Shown: positions 28,215 to 35,268, counted from the stretch's first letter. The stretch: DNA of 64,000 bases from Propionibacteriaceae bacterium UBA6122 (GCA_002428365.1 DIVW01000033.1:1094-65093), one strand, 5' to 3'. Made by a program: numbers and translations. The notes: generated by a model not told the origin, from the sequence alone.

Positions 28215-28251
28215 TTACCAAAAGGTAAGACAAGGCGGCGAGCGATAGGCT
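28215..28251 (+). promoter_or_regulatory. yjjI promoter with TTACC-AAAA-GGTAA palindrome
   Basis: The palindrome at 28215-28228 covers the expected -35 position of a promoter whose -10 (TAGGCT, 28246-28251) ends 6 nt before the yjjI ATG. The arrangement suggests repression of a leaderless transcript. The half-site ACC/GGT with a 4-bp A-rich spacer resembles the palindrome at 21445-21462. Confidence 0.45.
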
Positions 28252-28257
28252 GGGGGG

Positions 28258-29802
28258 ATGAAGGATCGGTTCATCAGCGAGGCTGAAGGCCTTGTCAACA
28301 GCCGCGTTATCGGTTACGACCAGAAGGTGCGCCGGCTGGCCGCACTGGCCGCCAACGCGTTGCCCTACCCGGCACTGTCGCCGTTATGCCAGGAGGCGCT
28401 CGAGGCCCGGGTCGTCTGCGACATGTACGAGGGCAACCGTCCGTTCACCCCGCGCTACGTGTTGCCCGACTACGCCAAGGCCTTGCGCAACGGCGTGAAA
28501 TACCTGGAACTGGAGCCGCCGTCCAATCTCGACGATGCGCTCAGCTTCCTGACCATTCTCTACAGCCAGGTGCCCTCAGTTACCACCTACCCGGTCTACC
28601 TCGGCGACCTCGATGCCCTGCTGGAGCCGTATGTGCCAGCCGACCTGCCTGATGATGAGCTGGACGCCAAGCTGCGGCGCTTCTGGATTCAGCTCGACCG
28701 GCTGCTGCCCGACGCGTTCACCCACGCCAACGTCGGGCCCGCTGATGGCCGGGTGATCCGATCGATCTGGCGGGTGGAGCGCTCCCTGCGCCAGGTGGTG
28801 CCCAACCTGACTTTGAAGGTCTCCCCCGAGACCCCGGATGATCTGATCGAGGATGCGGTGCGGACGGTCTTCGTCACCGCCAAGCCGCATTTCGTCAACC
28901 ACCCGATGATGGTGGCCGATCATGGCACCGAGTACGCGGCCGTCAGCTGCTACAACTCACTGAAGGTCCGCGGTGGGGCCCACACCCTGGTGCGGCTGAA
29001 CCTGAAGCGCGCCGTGGATCGCCACCTGGGCGGCGTGGATGCCTTCTGCCTGGAGAGCCTGCCGCACTGGGTTGAGTTGACCAGCGAACTAGGCGAGGCC
29101 CGGATTCGCTCGCTGGTGGAGGATGCCGGGTTCTTTGAGTCCAACTTCCTGGCCACCGAGGGCCTGATCGAACTGGATCGGTTCTCGATGATGTTCGGCA
29201 TCTTTGGCTTGGCCGAGTGCGTCAACGAGTTGATGGTTCGCGAAGGACAGCCCGAGGCGCGTTATGGCCACGACCCGCGCGCCAACGCGGCTGCTCACCA
29301 GATCGTCGGCCGCATCGCTGAGCTCATCAAGGATCGCCGGTTGCCCTACTGCAACGGCGGTGGCGGCTTCGCCTACCTGCATTCGCAAAGCGGTATCGAT
29401 CTTGACTTGGACGCGACCGCAGGAACCCGGATTCCGATTGGTGACGAGCCGAGCATGCTGGAACACATCGAGGTTTGCGCCCCGATTCACCAACTCTTCC
29501 CGGCTGGCATCTCGGACATCTTCCACGTCGAGGAGACCGTCACCCGGAATCCGCGCGCCATGGTGGACGTGATTCGCGGCGCGCTGGGCGCGGGCATGCG
29601 CGACTTCACTTTCAACCTGGATTCCAACGAGTTCATTCGGATCACCGGCTATCTGGTGCGCAAATCCGACCTGCTCGGCCTCGACGAGCATGGCGCACGG
29701 CATTCCAGCGACTATCTGGCTGCCACCGCCGAGGTGAACCACACGGTGACCACCCGAGCGATCAAGCGGGTGATCGCGGCCGAGTTGAGCCCGCAAGGGT
29801 GA
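28258..29802 (+). CDS. yjjI: YjjI-family glycyl radical enzyme
   Basis: 514 aa, the same length as E. coli YjjI (about 516). The C-terminus carries the glycyl-radical signature FIRITGYLVRKSD, with Gly464 as the radical site. Cys231 in AVSCYNSLKVRGGAHTLVRLNL lies where NrdD-like enzymes hold the thiyl-radical cysteine, and DRFSMMFGIFGLAECVNEL resembles the NrdD barrel strand. The reaction is not established; E. coli yjjI stands beside the deo nucleoside-catabolism operon, and here too it neighbours nucleoside uptake and salvage genes. It needs the activase encoded next and oxygen-free conditions. Start ATG is preceded by G residues and a -10 box but no standard ribosome binding site. Confidence 0.88.
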   Translation: MKDRFISEAEGLVNSRVIGYDQKVRRLAALAANALPYPALSPLCQEALEARVVCDMYEGNRPFTPRYVLPDYAKALRNGVKYLELEPPSNLDDALSFLTILYSQVPSVTTYPVYLGDLDALLEPYVPADLPDDELDAKLRRFWIQLDRLLPDAFTHANVGPADGRVIRSIWRVERSLRQVVPNLTLKVSPETPDDLIEDAVRTVFVTAKPHFVNHPMMVADHGTEYAAVSCYNSLKVRGGAHTLVRLNLKRAVDRHLGGVDAFCLESLPHWVELTSELGEARIRSLVEDAGFFESNFLATEGLIELDRFSMMFGIFGLAECVNELMVREGQPEARYGHDPRANAAAHQIVGRIAELIKDRRLPYCNGGGGFAYLHSQSGIDLDLDATAGTRIPIGDEPSMLEHIEVCAPIHQLFPAGISDIFHVEETVTRNPRAMVDVIRGALGAGMRDFTFNLDSNEFIRITGYLVRKSDLLGLDEHGARHSSDYLAATAEVNHTVTTRAIKRVIAAELSPQG

Positions 29803-29862
29803 ACCGGAAGCCGCCGATGCCACAACTGGCCGAGGCTGGCCCAGCCCCAGGTGGGAGAACAG

Positions 29863-30729
29863 ATGGCTGAGCTCATCGAAGCCCCGACCACCGGCCTGGT
29901 CACGGACGTCATCGAGTTTTCCGCCGTCGATGGCCCCGGCAATCGGTTCGTGGTGTTCCTGCAAGGCTGCAACTTCGACTGCCTGGCCTGCCACAACCCC
30001 TACACGATCAAGGCCTGCATCGACTGTGGCATCTGCATCGAGGCATGTGCAGCTGGCGCCCTGAGCCTGGACGCCGAGGCCAAGATGGTGTGGGATCAGG
30101 CCGCCTGCACCGGCACCGACGGTTGCATCGCGGCCTGCCCCTACGACTCCACGCCGAAGGCTCGTCCCCAGGCCGTAGCGAGCCTGCTGCCGCAGATCCG
30201 CCGAGCGGCCCCGTTCATTTCCGGCGTCACCGTCTCCGGTGGCGAGGCGACTCAGCAGTCCGGGTTCGTCCGGGCGCTGTTTGCCGCGGTGAAGGCCGAG
30301 TTCGTCAACCTCACCTGCTTCGTCGACTCCAACGGTGCTGCCGAGCCGTCAGTCTGGCAGGAGCTGGACGAAGTGATGGACGCGGCGATGATCGACCTGA
30401 AGTGCCTCGACGACGAGATTCATCGCCGAATCACCGGGGCCTCCAATGCCCAAGTGCTGGCCAGCATCAAGGCCCTCGCGGCCCGCGGCAAGCTCTATGA
30501 GGTGCGCCTGTTGTTAATGGTCGGCGTAAATGACTCCGACGAACTACTCGCCGCGACTGGGCGTTGGCTGGCCGCTATTGATCCCAAGATGCGCATCAAA
30601 GTGATCGGCTATCGCGCGCACGGCGTGCGGCCCTCGCCGGTCCCGCTGATTGAACCGGACGCCGCCCAGCGCGCCCACTACGCCGAGGTGCTGGCCGCCG
30701 AGGGGCAGTTCGATCTCGTGGTGATCTAG
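29863..30729 (+). CDS. yjjW: YjjW-family glycyl radical enzyme activase (radical SAM)
   Basis: 288 aa. Radical SAM cluster CNFDCLAC (Cys36, Cys40, Cys43), then two inserted ferredoxin-type [4Fe-4S] motifs (CIDCGICIEAC, and Cys-rich CTGTDGCIAACPYDS), as in glycyl-radical activases with an iron-sulfur insert. TVSGGEATQQ is the SAM-binding GGE motif, and MIDLKCLDD follows. Makes the Gly464 radical on the neighbouring enzyme. ATG 29863 is preferred over GTG 29851 because GGGAGA lies 7 bp before it. Follows yjjI by 60 bp; convergent and overlapping by 4 bp with the next gene. Confidence 0.88.
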   Translation: MAELIEAPTTGLVTDVIEFSAVDGPGNRFVVFLQGCNFDCLACHNPYTIKACIDCGICIEACAAGALSLDAEAKMVWDQAACTGTDGCIAACPYDSTPKARPQAVASLLPQIRRAAPFISGVTVSGGEATQQSGFVRALFAAVKAEFVNLTCFVDSNGAAEPSVWQELDEVMDAAMIDLKCLDDEIHRRITGASNAQVLASIKALAARGKLYEVRLLLMVGVNDSDELLAATGRWLAAIDPKMRIKVIGYRAHGVRPSPVPLIEPDAAQRAHYAEVLAAEGQFDLVVI

Positions 30730-31007
30730 GACGCTTCGCCGCGCCGCGAAACCTGGGCGATCAACTCGCGACTACAGCCCAGGGCCGCCGCCAACGCCCC
30801 GTACGACCATTTCTGCGGGTCCTCGGCGCGGAGGCGCCGGACCAGCTGGTCACGTTCTGCGCGAAGCCGCGCGGCCAACTCGTCGGCCTCGACCGCTTTG
30901 CGGTGCAGTTCCCGAGCACGCGCGGCACGGGCGTCCGAGGTCCCCCCGGAACGCCGAATGGCGGCACCCCGCTGGGGGGCGCCGCCACGATCGGGCCTAT
31001 TGGCCAC
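30726..31007 (-). CDS. Small HTH-like protein downstream of Ro60
   Basis: 93 aa. Basic, disordered N-terminus (many R, G, A), a charged helical middle (ARELHRKAVEADELAARLRAE) that could form a coiled coil, and a C-terminal segment (WSYGALAAALGCSRELIAQV) with the spacing of a helix-turn-helix. The GTG start lies 11 bp inside the Ro60 coding region, so the two are probably co-translated. No family recognised. It may regulate the locus or bind RNA; this is inference from position only. Confidence 0.6.
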   Translation of the reverse strand: MANRPDRGGAPQRGAAIRRSGGTSDARAARARELHRKAVEADELAARLRAERDQLVRRLRAEDPQKWSYGALAAALGCSRELIAQVSRRGEAS

Positions 31008-32592
31008 TGGCGAACTCCGTGATCAGGTTCGGCACGGCTGCGTCGAACCCGGCGATGTCGAGCATGCCCGCATCATCGGGATCAGCGATGCTGAACGCGT
31101 TCGAGGTCATTCCCACCACCACGAGCTTGGCCGGGATTCCGGTCTGCTCGCGGTAGGCCCGCAACGCCTGATGCGGATGCACGTTCCCGGCCCAGGTTTC
31201 GTTGTCGGTGTAGACCACGAAGGTGTCCACCTCCAAACCTTCCCGGGCCGCGTGCACCATCGGCAGCGCGCAGTCGGTGCCACCGAAGGGCATCGCATCG
31301 ATCACCTTCAGCGCGTCATCCAACCGGCGACGCGGCGAGATGCCCAGCGGCCTCAACACCGACTCACGCCAGTTGGCCAGCCCAGCCGCCGCAAACCCGT
31401 ACGCAGCCGCGGACGGCTCGGTGGCCAGCTGCACCAACGCCAGGGCGGCTGAGGCCTCCCGAGCGGTGATCGGCATGCCGGAGATGGGCACCCCCATCGA
31501 GCCCGACACGTCGACGGCCAGCATGGTCCGCGTGCCCGACGGCCGCACCGCACCGAAAGCCGCGTAGAACGCAGCGTCCAAGGCATCGGCGATCGCCGGG
31601 GTCGGCGTCCACTCCCCCACACCACGAGCCGAGTGGCCCGAGGTGTAGGTGCGCTGGGCGACCAACACGTTCACCGGGTGCACCCGCGCCTTGCGGAGCC
31701 GGTCGGCATCGGTCAGTTGCGTGACCACCTCGGCGGTGCGTCCGCCCATGGCGGGCAGGACGCCGAGTCGAGTCAGTCGCGGCAGCTGACGCATGAGTGC
31801 GGTCTGGGGCATGCCGGAATCCAGCAGCGCATCCCACACCGCAGCCTCACTCAGCGCGGCATCGGGCAGCATCTCCCAACTGAGGCCGTGATCGCTGACC
31901 AGTCGCGTCCAGGTGGCCACATCGGTGGCCTCCTGAGCGGCGACGAAGCCGGACACGATCGCGGGCACCTCGGCACCCGCCTCACCACGCAGGATCCACT
32001 CGAAAGTGGCTCGCAACGCAGGGACGCTGGTCACCGGGTGAGCCAGTCGCAACAGGTCTCGATGCGACCAGCCCTCACGCTGGCGATACTTCACCGCCTG
32101 GTAGGCCACCGCGTCGGCGTCCTTGGTGGTGTACCAGTTCGCCGCCGCCCGACGCAGCCCGCGACCCCAGCCACGGAACTGCTCCACGTAGCCAGCGAAC
32201 AGAAACAGCTGCGTGCCCGTCCGTGCGACCTGGGGCAGGGCGGCCAGCGCGGACGGTGCGGCCTCCGGAACGGAAGCGGCGTAGGCCAACGCGAACAGTG
32301 CCGGGTTCTGCTTGGGCGCCCGACCCTGGGTGGAGATCTCCACGATGGTGGCGACCAAACCCTCAGGGTCGGCGGCCGCCAGTCGGGTCAGTACGGCAGC
32401 GTTGTCCAGCGCGAGCGCGCGATCACCGACGTAATACGTACCGCCGTCCACACCCAGGGTGAGGAACCGACGCAGCCGCGCCTGATCGTCCAGCTCGAAG
32501 GTGTACCCACCTGCGCTGTTGGCGACCTGTCGGGGATCAGCCTTCTGGCTCTGCGGCGTGCGCCGCGAGCTGATCCAATTCAAAACGTCCAT
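30997..32592 (-). CDS. Ro60-like TROVE domain RNA-binding protein (bacterial Rsr)
   Basis: 531 aa, the size of bacterial Ro60/Rsr. The N-terminal two-thirds is an alpha-helical HEAT-like TROVE ring: TFELDDQARLRRFLTLGVDG, GTYYVGDRALALDN and AVKYRQREGWSHRDLLRLAHP are typical. The C-terminal von Willebrand A domain has a MIDAS: Asp361, Ser363 and Ser365 in AVDVSGSMG, Thr439 in GGTDCALP and Asp463 in VVYTDNETW. Ro60 binds misfolded RNAs through its ring and Y RNAs on its outside, and in some bacteria acts with polynucleotide phosphorylase. ATG 32592 has AGGAGG upstream; a longer frame to 32655 would run into the Y RNA array. The gene lies directly behind four Y-RNA-like units on the same strand. 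Confidence 0.92.
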   Translation of the reverse strand: MDVLNWISSRRTPQSQKADPRQVANSAGGYTFELDDQARLRRFLTLGVDGGTYYVGDRALALDNAAVLTRLAAADPEGLVATIVEISTQGRAPKQNPALFALAYAASVPEAAPSALAALPQVARTGTQLFLFAGYVEQFRGWGRGLRRAAANWYTTKDADAVAYQAVKYRQREGWSHRDLLRLAHPVTSVPALRATFEWILRGEAGAEVPAIVSGFVAAQEATDVATWTRLVSDHGLSWEMLPDAALSEAAVWDALLDSGMPQTALMRQLPRLTRLGVLPAMGGRTAEVVTQLTDADRLRKARVHPVNVLVAQRTYTSGHSARGVGEWTPTPAIADALDAAFYAAFGAVRPSGTRTMLAVDVSGSMGVPISGMPITAREASAALALVQLATEPSAAAYGFAAAGLANWRESVLRPLGISPRRRLDDALKVIDAMPFGGTDCALPMVHAAREGLEVDTFVVYTDNETWAGNVHPHQALRAYREQTGIPAKLVVVGMTSNAFSIADPDDAGMLDIAGFDAAVPNLITEFASGQ

Positions 32593-32611
32593 CGGTTCCT
32601 CCTTTCGTTGT

Positions 32612-32626
32612 GCAGGGATTTCCTGC
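32612..32626 (-). promoter_or_regulatory. Short hairpin before the Ro60 ribosome binding site
   Basis: GCAGG-AAATC-CCTGC on the minus strand, lying between the last Y RNA unit and the Ro60 ribosome binding site. It could mark the 3' end of a processed Y RNA or affect Ro60 translation. Confidence 0.3.
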
Positions 32627-32630
32627 GTGA

Positions 32631-32742
32631 GCGGGGACGGGCGTGGAGTGCGCACCGGGTGGAACCCGGCCTGGCCGGGCCCGCCTTCTCACGGGCGGAT
32701 TCCATTGAGAGTGGTAACCGATTCGCTTCGGCCCGTCCTCGC
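32631..32742 (-). ncRNA. Y-RNA-like unit D (nearest Ro60)
   Basis: About 112 nt. The ends pair: GCGAGGACGGGC with GCCCGTCCCCGC (11 pairs, one A-C mismatch). Next to the 5' strand is the shared 22-nt element (32713-32734), with GCCGAAG then TCGGTTACC. The remaining module has a CCGCC/GGCGG hairpin and alternative GC-rich hairpins (CCCGG or CCGGG arms) but no convincing T or D arm. GNCGAAG is, from memory, the hallmark of the Ro-binding stem of bacterial Y RNAs. Confidence 0.7.
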
Positions 32743-32754
32743 ATCGCTGTGGGT

Positions 32755-32853
32755 GCAGTGGGCGTGGTGTGTCACCGGAGTACGCGACGCAAGCGCCACG
32801 TTGGGGATTCGAACCCTTGGATACCAGATAACCGAATGACTTCGGCCCACTGC
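32755..32853 (-). ncRNA. Y-RNA-like unit C with T-arm-like hairpin
   Basis: About 99 nt, closed by a perfect 9-bp stem (GCAGTGGGC / GCCCACTGC). The shared element (32827-32848) reads GCCGAAG ... TCGGTTATC. The module contains a T-arm-like GGG-TTCGAAT-CCC (within 32801-32818) followed by a 6-bp stem capped by CTTG (GTGGCG-CTTG-CGTCGC, 32784-32799), analogous to the capped acceptor-like stem of unit B. The D arm is absent or degenerate. Only 3 nt separate it from unit B. Confidence 0.75.
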
Positions 32854-32856
32854 GGT

Positions 32857-32998
32857 GAGGCCTGGGCGGGCGTGTGTATGACCGCCGGAGTGATTGCTCT
32901 GCCAAGTTGAGCTACGACGCCGAAGCGCCGACGGGACTCGAACCCGCAACACATCCATTTACAGTGGTAACCGACGACCCCCGGCCCACCCAGACCTC
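32857..32998 (-). ncRNA. Y-RNA-like unit B with complete permuted tRNA-like module (YrlA type)
   Basis: About 142 nt. The ends form a 15-bp stem (32984-32998 with 32857-32871, two G-U pairs). After the shared element (32966-32987) come, in order: a canonical T arm CGGG-TTCGAGT-CCCG (32931-32947); a 6-bp acceptor-like stem closed by a TTCG tetraloop (32915-32930); the dinucleotide TA, as at tRNA positions 8-9; and a canonical D arm GCTC-AACTTGGCA-GAGC (32896-32912). This is tRNA order with the acceptor ends joined by a loop and the anticodon arm replaced by the long closing stem. It matches the tRNA mimicry described for bacterial YrlA RNAs. Confidence 0.85.
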
Positions 32999-33012
32999 AT
33001 GAAGTTGTGTGA

Positions 33013-33140
33013 GTCAGGCGGACGTGGAGTTTGGCCACCGGAAGCCTGGCGTTCTGGCGTTGAACTACCCACGAGTGGGCCGAGGACTTCAACCTCGGAG
33101 CTCCAGGTCCTGAGAACCGACAACCGCCGGCCCGCCTGAC
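33013..33140 (-). ncRNA. Y-RNA-like unit A (promoter-proximal) with permuted tRNA-like module
   Basis: About 128 nt, closed by a perfect 9-bp stem (GTCAGGCGG / CCGCCTGAC). The shared element lies at 33112-33133. Inside are a T-arm-like CCGAGG-TTGAAGT-CCTCGG (33080-33098, loop C56 replaced by G), a short hairpin CCCA-CTCG-TGGG (33068-33079) in the acceptor position, TA, and a D-arm-like GTTC-AACGCCA-GAAC (33051-33065), then a hairpin GCCA/TGGC. The order is the same as unit B, with a weaker T loop. The 5' end falls about 4 nt after the start site predicted from the upstream promoter. Confidence 0.75.
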
Positions 33141-33146
33141 GAGAAC

Positions 33147-33178
33147 CAAGTGTGTAGGGGTCTACACACTTGAGTCAA
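33147..33178 (-). promoter_or_regulatory. Y RNA array promoter with embedded 26-bp palindrome
   Basis: On the minus strand TTGACT (33178-33173) and TACACA (33156-33151) are 16 bp apart, predicting transcription from about 33144, next to the 5' end of unit A. The spacer and -10 are filled by a perfect palindrome (33147-33172): 11-bp arms CAAGTGTGTAG and CTACACACTTG around 4 bp. A repressor bound there would block RNA polymerase. Confidence 0.7.
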
Positions 33179-33210
33179 ATCGGCACCGGTGGCGCTGGCT
33201 AAGCCCACCC

Positions 33211-33274
33211 CCGCTGCCTGAGCGAGCCACCCCGCCCCCGCTGGTTGAGCAGGTCGCGAAACGACCGTGTCGAC
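33211..33274. repeat. Interspersed GGTTGAGC..GTCG-type repeat copies
   Basis: CCGCTGCCTGAGCGAGCC (33211-33228) and CGCTGGTTGAGCAGGTCGCG continuing to GTGTCGA (33239-33274) look like two decayed copies of a repeat common in actinobacterial intergenic DNA, often beside 13E12/HNH genes. The rest of the 33180-33360 spacer holds no other recognisable element. Confidence 0.4.
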
Positions 33275-33360
33275 AACACCCCGCCACCGAACCGAAGAAG
33301 TTGTCCACATTCTTTCGCACACACATTCGATTTGTCAGTGGCGACTGTCAGGATAGAACC

Positions 33361-34716
33361 ATGAACAACAGCCGCGAACTCCTCCCCGCCGGACAGGCGC
33401 TGGAGCAGATTCTCACGCTGTTGGATCGGGTCGATTCGCGCCGTACCGACCTGCCGCCCGAGCAACGATTGCTATGGCTGCGCACCGCACGGCTGGCCCA
33501 AAACCGCATCCAGGCATTGACCGGCCTGCTCACCGCAGAGGCCGAATCAACCCAAGCCGCCGAACGGACGGTCGGCACCCCCATCACGTCTTGGATCGCC
33601 ACCCAAGAGGTGTGCTCCCGCAAGCAGGCGATCCGCGACGTGTTCGCCGCGCGCAGCCTAGGCCAGCATCGGCTGGTCGGGCAGGCCGCGAGCGAGGGCA
33701 CGATCAACACCAACCAGGCCACCGCGATCGGCAAGGTGCTGAGCAGCATCGGTTCCCAGCTGGACGCCTCCCAGAAGGCCGAGGCGGAAAAGGAACTGGT
33801 CAGCCTGGCCAGCCACCTGGACGCAGGCCAGCTCGCTCGTTCGGTCGGGCAGGTGCTGCGCAAGGTCGCGCCGACCGATGCCAATCAACTGTTGGAGGAT
33901 CGGCTGCAGCGCCAAGCCGAGCAAGCCCAGCGCGAGCGGTTCCTGCGGTTCTTCCCGGCCGGTGGCTCGTTGCGTTTCGAGGGGTCGTTGCCGATGGTCG
34001 AAGGCGAGCGTTTCCAGGCGTTGATCGCGGCCCACCGGGAGAAGAACCGGCGCACCAGCATCGAGGCTGGCGAGTCGCTGGCCGAGCGACCCAACTACGA
34101 CCAGCGCCAGGCGGACGCCCTCATCTCAGTGTGCGACAGTGCCGCCAAGGCGCGGCCCAAGCCGGGCCTGGGGTCTGCGCGGGTGCTGGTGAAGCTCGAC
34201 TACCAGCAGTTGCGCGATCAGGCCGCCGGGGCTGGGCTGATTGGTGCGGACGAGCCGGTGTCGGCGGGCGACCTGCGGCGGCTGTGCTGCGACGCCGAGC
34301 TGATTCCTGCTGTGCTCGGTGGGGTTTCGGAGGTGCTGGACGTCGGCCGCGAGCGCCGCCTGGTGACCCCCGCCATCCGCGACGCACTCACCTTGCGGGA
34401 CGGCGGGTGTGCCTTCCCCGGCTGCGACGTGCGTCCTGAATCTTGCGAAGCCCACCACATTCAGCCCTGGTGGGACGGCGGAGTGACCGCCCTGCGGAAC
34501 GTGGTGTCGTTGTGCCACCACCACCACGGTGTAATCGAGCCCGATCGGGAGTTCCGCCGCGACCAGTGGAGCGTACACATCGGCGAGAACGGTGCCTCAG
34601 TGTTCACTCCCCCGGTGCGATTGCAGCGCTTCGGGGAGCGAAGTCGACTGCCGGATGATCCGGTGGCGAGGGGTTCGGAGGGGGTCGAAAGAGAGATTGA
34701 GTTGGCCCTGCTGTGA
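33361..34716 (+). CDS. DUF222/13E12-family HNH endonuclease domain protein
   Basis: 451 aa. A helical DUF222 region (about residues 10-330) is followed by an HNH module: LRDGGCAFPGCDVRPESCEAHHIQPWWDGGVTALRNVVSLCHHHHGVI, with two Cys for zinc and the catalytic HH..H set. This is the REP13E12 family, multicopy in many actinobacteria; its role is unproven. ATG 33361 is the first good start; the ribosome binding site is weak (AGGA at 33351-33354), and an in-frame reading extends to 33301. Divergent from the Y RNA array. The family is mobile-like in copy number, but no flanking repeats prove insertion here. Confidence 0.85.
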   Translation: MNNSRELLPAGQALEQILTLLDRVDSRRTDLPPEQRLLWLRTARLAQNRIQALTGLLTAEAESTQAAERTVGTPITSWIATQEVCSRKQAIRDVFAARSLGQHRLVGQAASEGTINTNQATAIGKVLSSIGSQLDASQKAEAEKELVSLASHLDAGQLARSVGQVLRKVAPTDANQLLEDRLQRQAEQAQRERFLRFFPAGGSLRFEGSLPMVEGERFQALIAAHREKNRRTSIEAGESLAERPNYDQRQADALISVCDSAAKARPKPGLGSARVLVKLDYQQLRDQAAGAGLIGADEPVSAGDLRRLCCDAELIPAVLGGVSEVLDVGRERRLVTPAIRDALTLRDGGCAFPGCDVRPESCEAHHIQPWWDGGVTALRNVVSLCHHHHGVIEPDREFRRDQWSVHIGENGASVFTPPVRLQRFGERSRLPDDPVARGSEGVEREIELALL

Positions 34717-34801
34717 CCGGATGCGGAAGACGATTGGGCTCGATGGCGCATTGCCGCGGGTGCAAGCCTTGCCGCGCTTGGGTGAGCGTTAGGGTCGAGG
34801 T

Positions 34802-35209
34802 ATGAGCCAGGCGTTCAGCGAGGAGGCAACTCACCCGACACCAGAGCGCATTGCGGCTGCCCTGGGTGACGCTGCCTCGGTGTGGGCGACGACGGTTGCC
34901 GCGATCGAAGAGGTTGGCTCAACGGTTGAGTGGCGGTACTACCGCGATGGCGGCTGGCTCGCGAAGGCGACCAAGCGCAGCCAAACCATCGCCTGGCTAC
35001 GCGTTGAACCCGGACACCTCCGCGTCACCTTCTACTTCGCCGCCAGGTTCCGTGAACTGCTCCTGGATGAAGTAGGGATTAATGCCACCCTCCGCGAGCA
35101 AGTCGATGCTGCCACTGGCCGGACCATCGCGCTCAGTCTGGAGCTGGGTGCCACGTCTGCGCCCGAACAGCTGCTTGCGCTCATTGCCCTCAGACTCGGC
35201 GCCAAGTAG
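34802..35209 (+). CDS. DUF3788-like protein
   Basis: 135 aa, soluble. VEWRYYRDGGWLAKATKRSQTIAWLRVEPGHLRVTFYFAARFRELLL resembles the DUF3788 pattern (a Trp-Tyr-containing start, conserved TI.WL, then a beta strand of FxF). No enzymatic residues are recognised. TAGGGT ends 6 nt before the ATG and no ribosome binding site is present, so it is probably leaderless. Function unknown. Confidence 0.6.
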   Translation: MSQAFSEEATHPTPERIAAALGDAASVWATTVAAIEEVGSTVEWRYYRDGGWLAKATKRSQTIAWLRVEPGHLRVTFYFAARFRELLLDEVGINATLREQVDAATGRTIALSLELGATSAPEQLLALIALRLGAK

Positions 35210-35243
35210 CCACGACCGCGATTCGCGACCCACTGACTCTGCG

Positions 35244-35268
35244 CCGACGGCGGCGGGCATCCCGTCGG
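35244..35268. terminator. Possible hairpin between convergent genes
   Basis: CCGACGG and CCGTCGG arms separated by 11 nt, in the 91-bp gap between the DUF3788-like gene and meaB. No T-tract; weak candidate. Confidence 0.25.

Noticed and set aside
32755..32950. One or two ordinary tRNA genes (T-arm and D-arm sequences are obvious)
   Set aside because: The arms occur in the wrong order (T arm before D arm), the acceptor-like stem is closed by a tetraloop, and no anticodon arm or 3' CCA-accepting end exists. The permuted Y RNA interpretation explains all of it.
33361..34716. HNH gene as evidence of an intron, intein or recent mobile insertion
   Set aside because: It is the DUF222/13E12 family, commonly multicopy and free-standing; no interrupted gene, target duplication or attachment site is visible.
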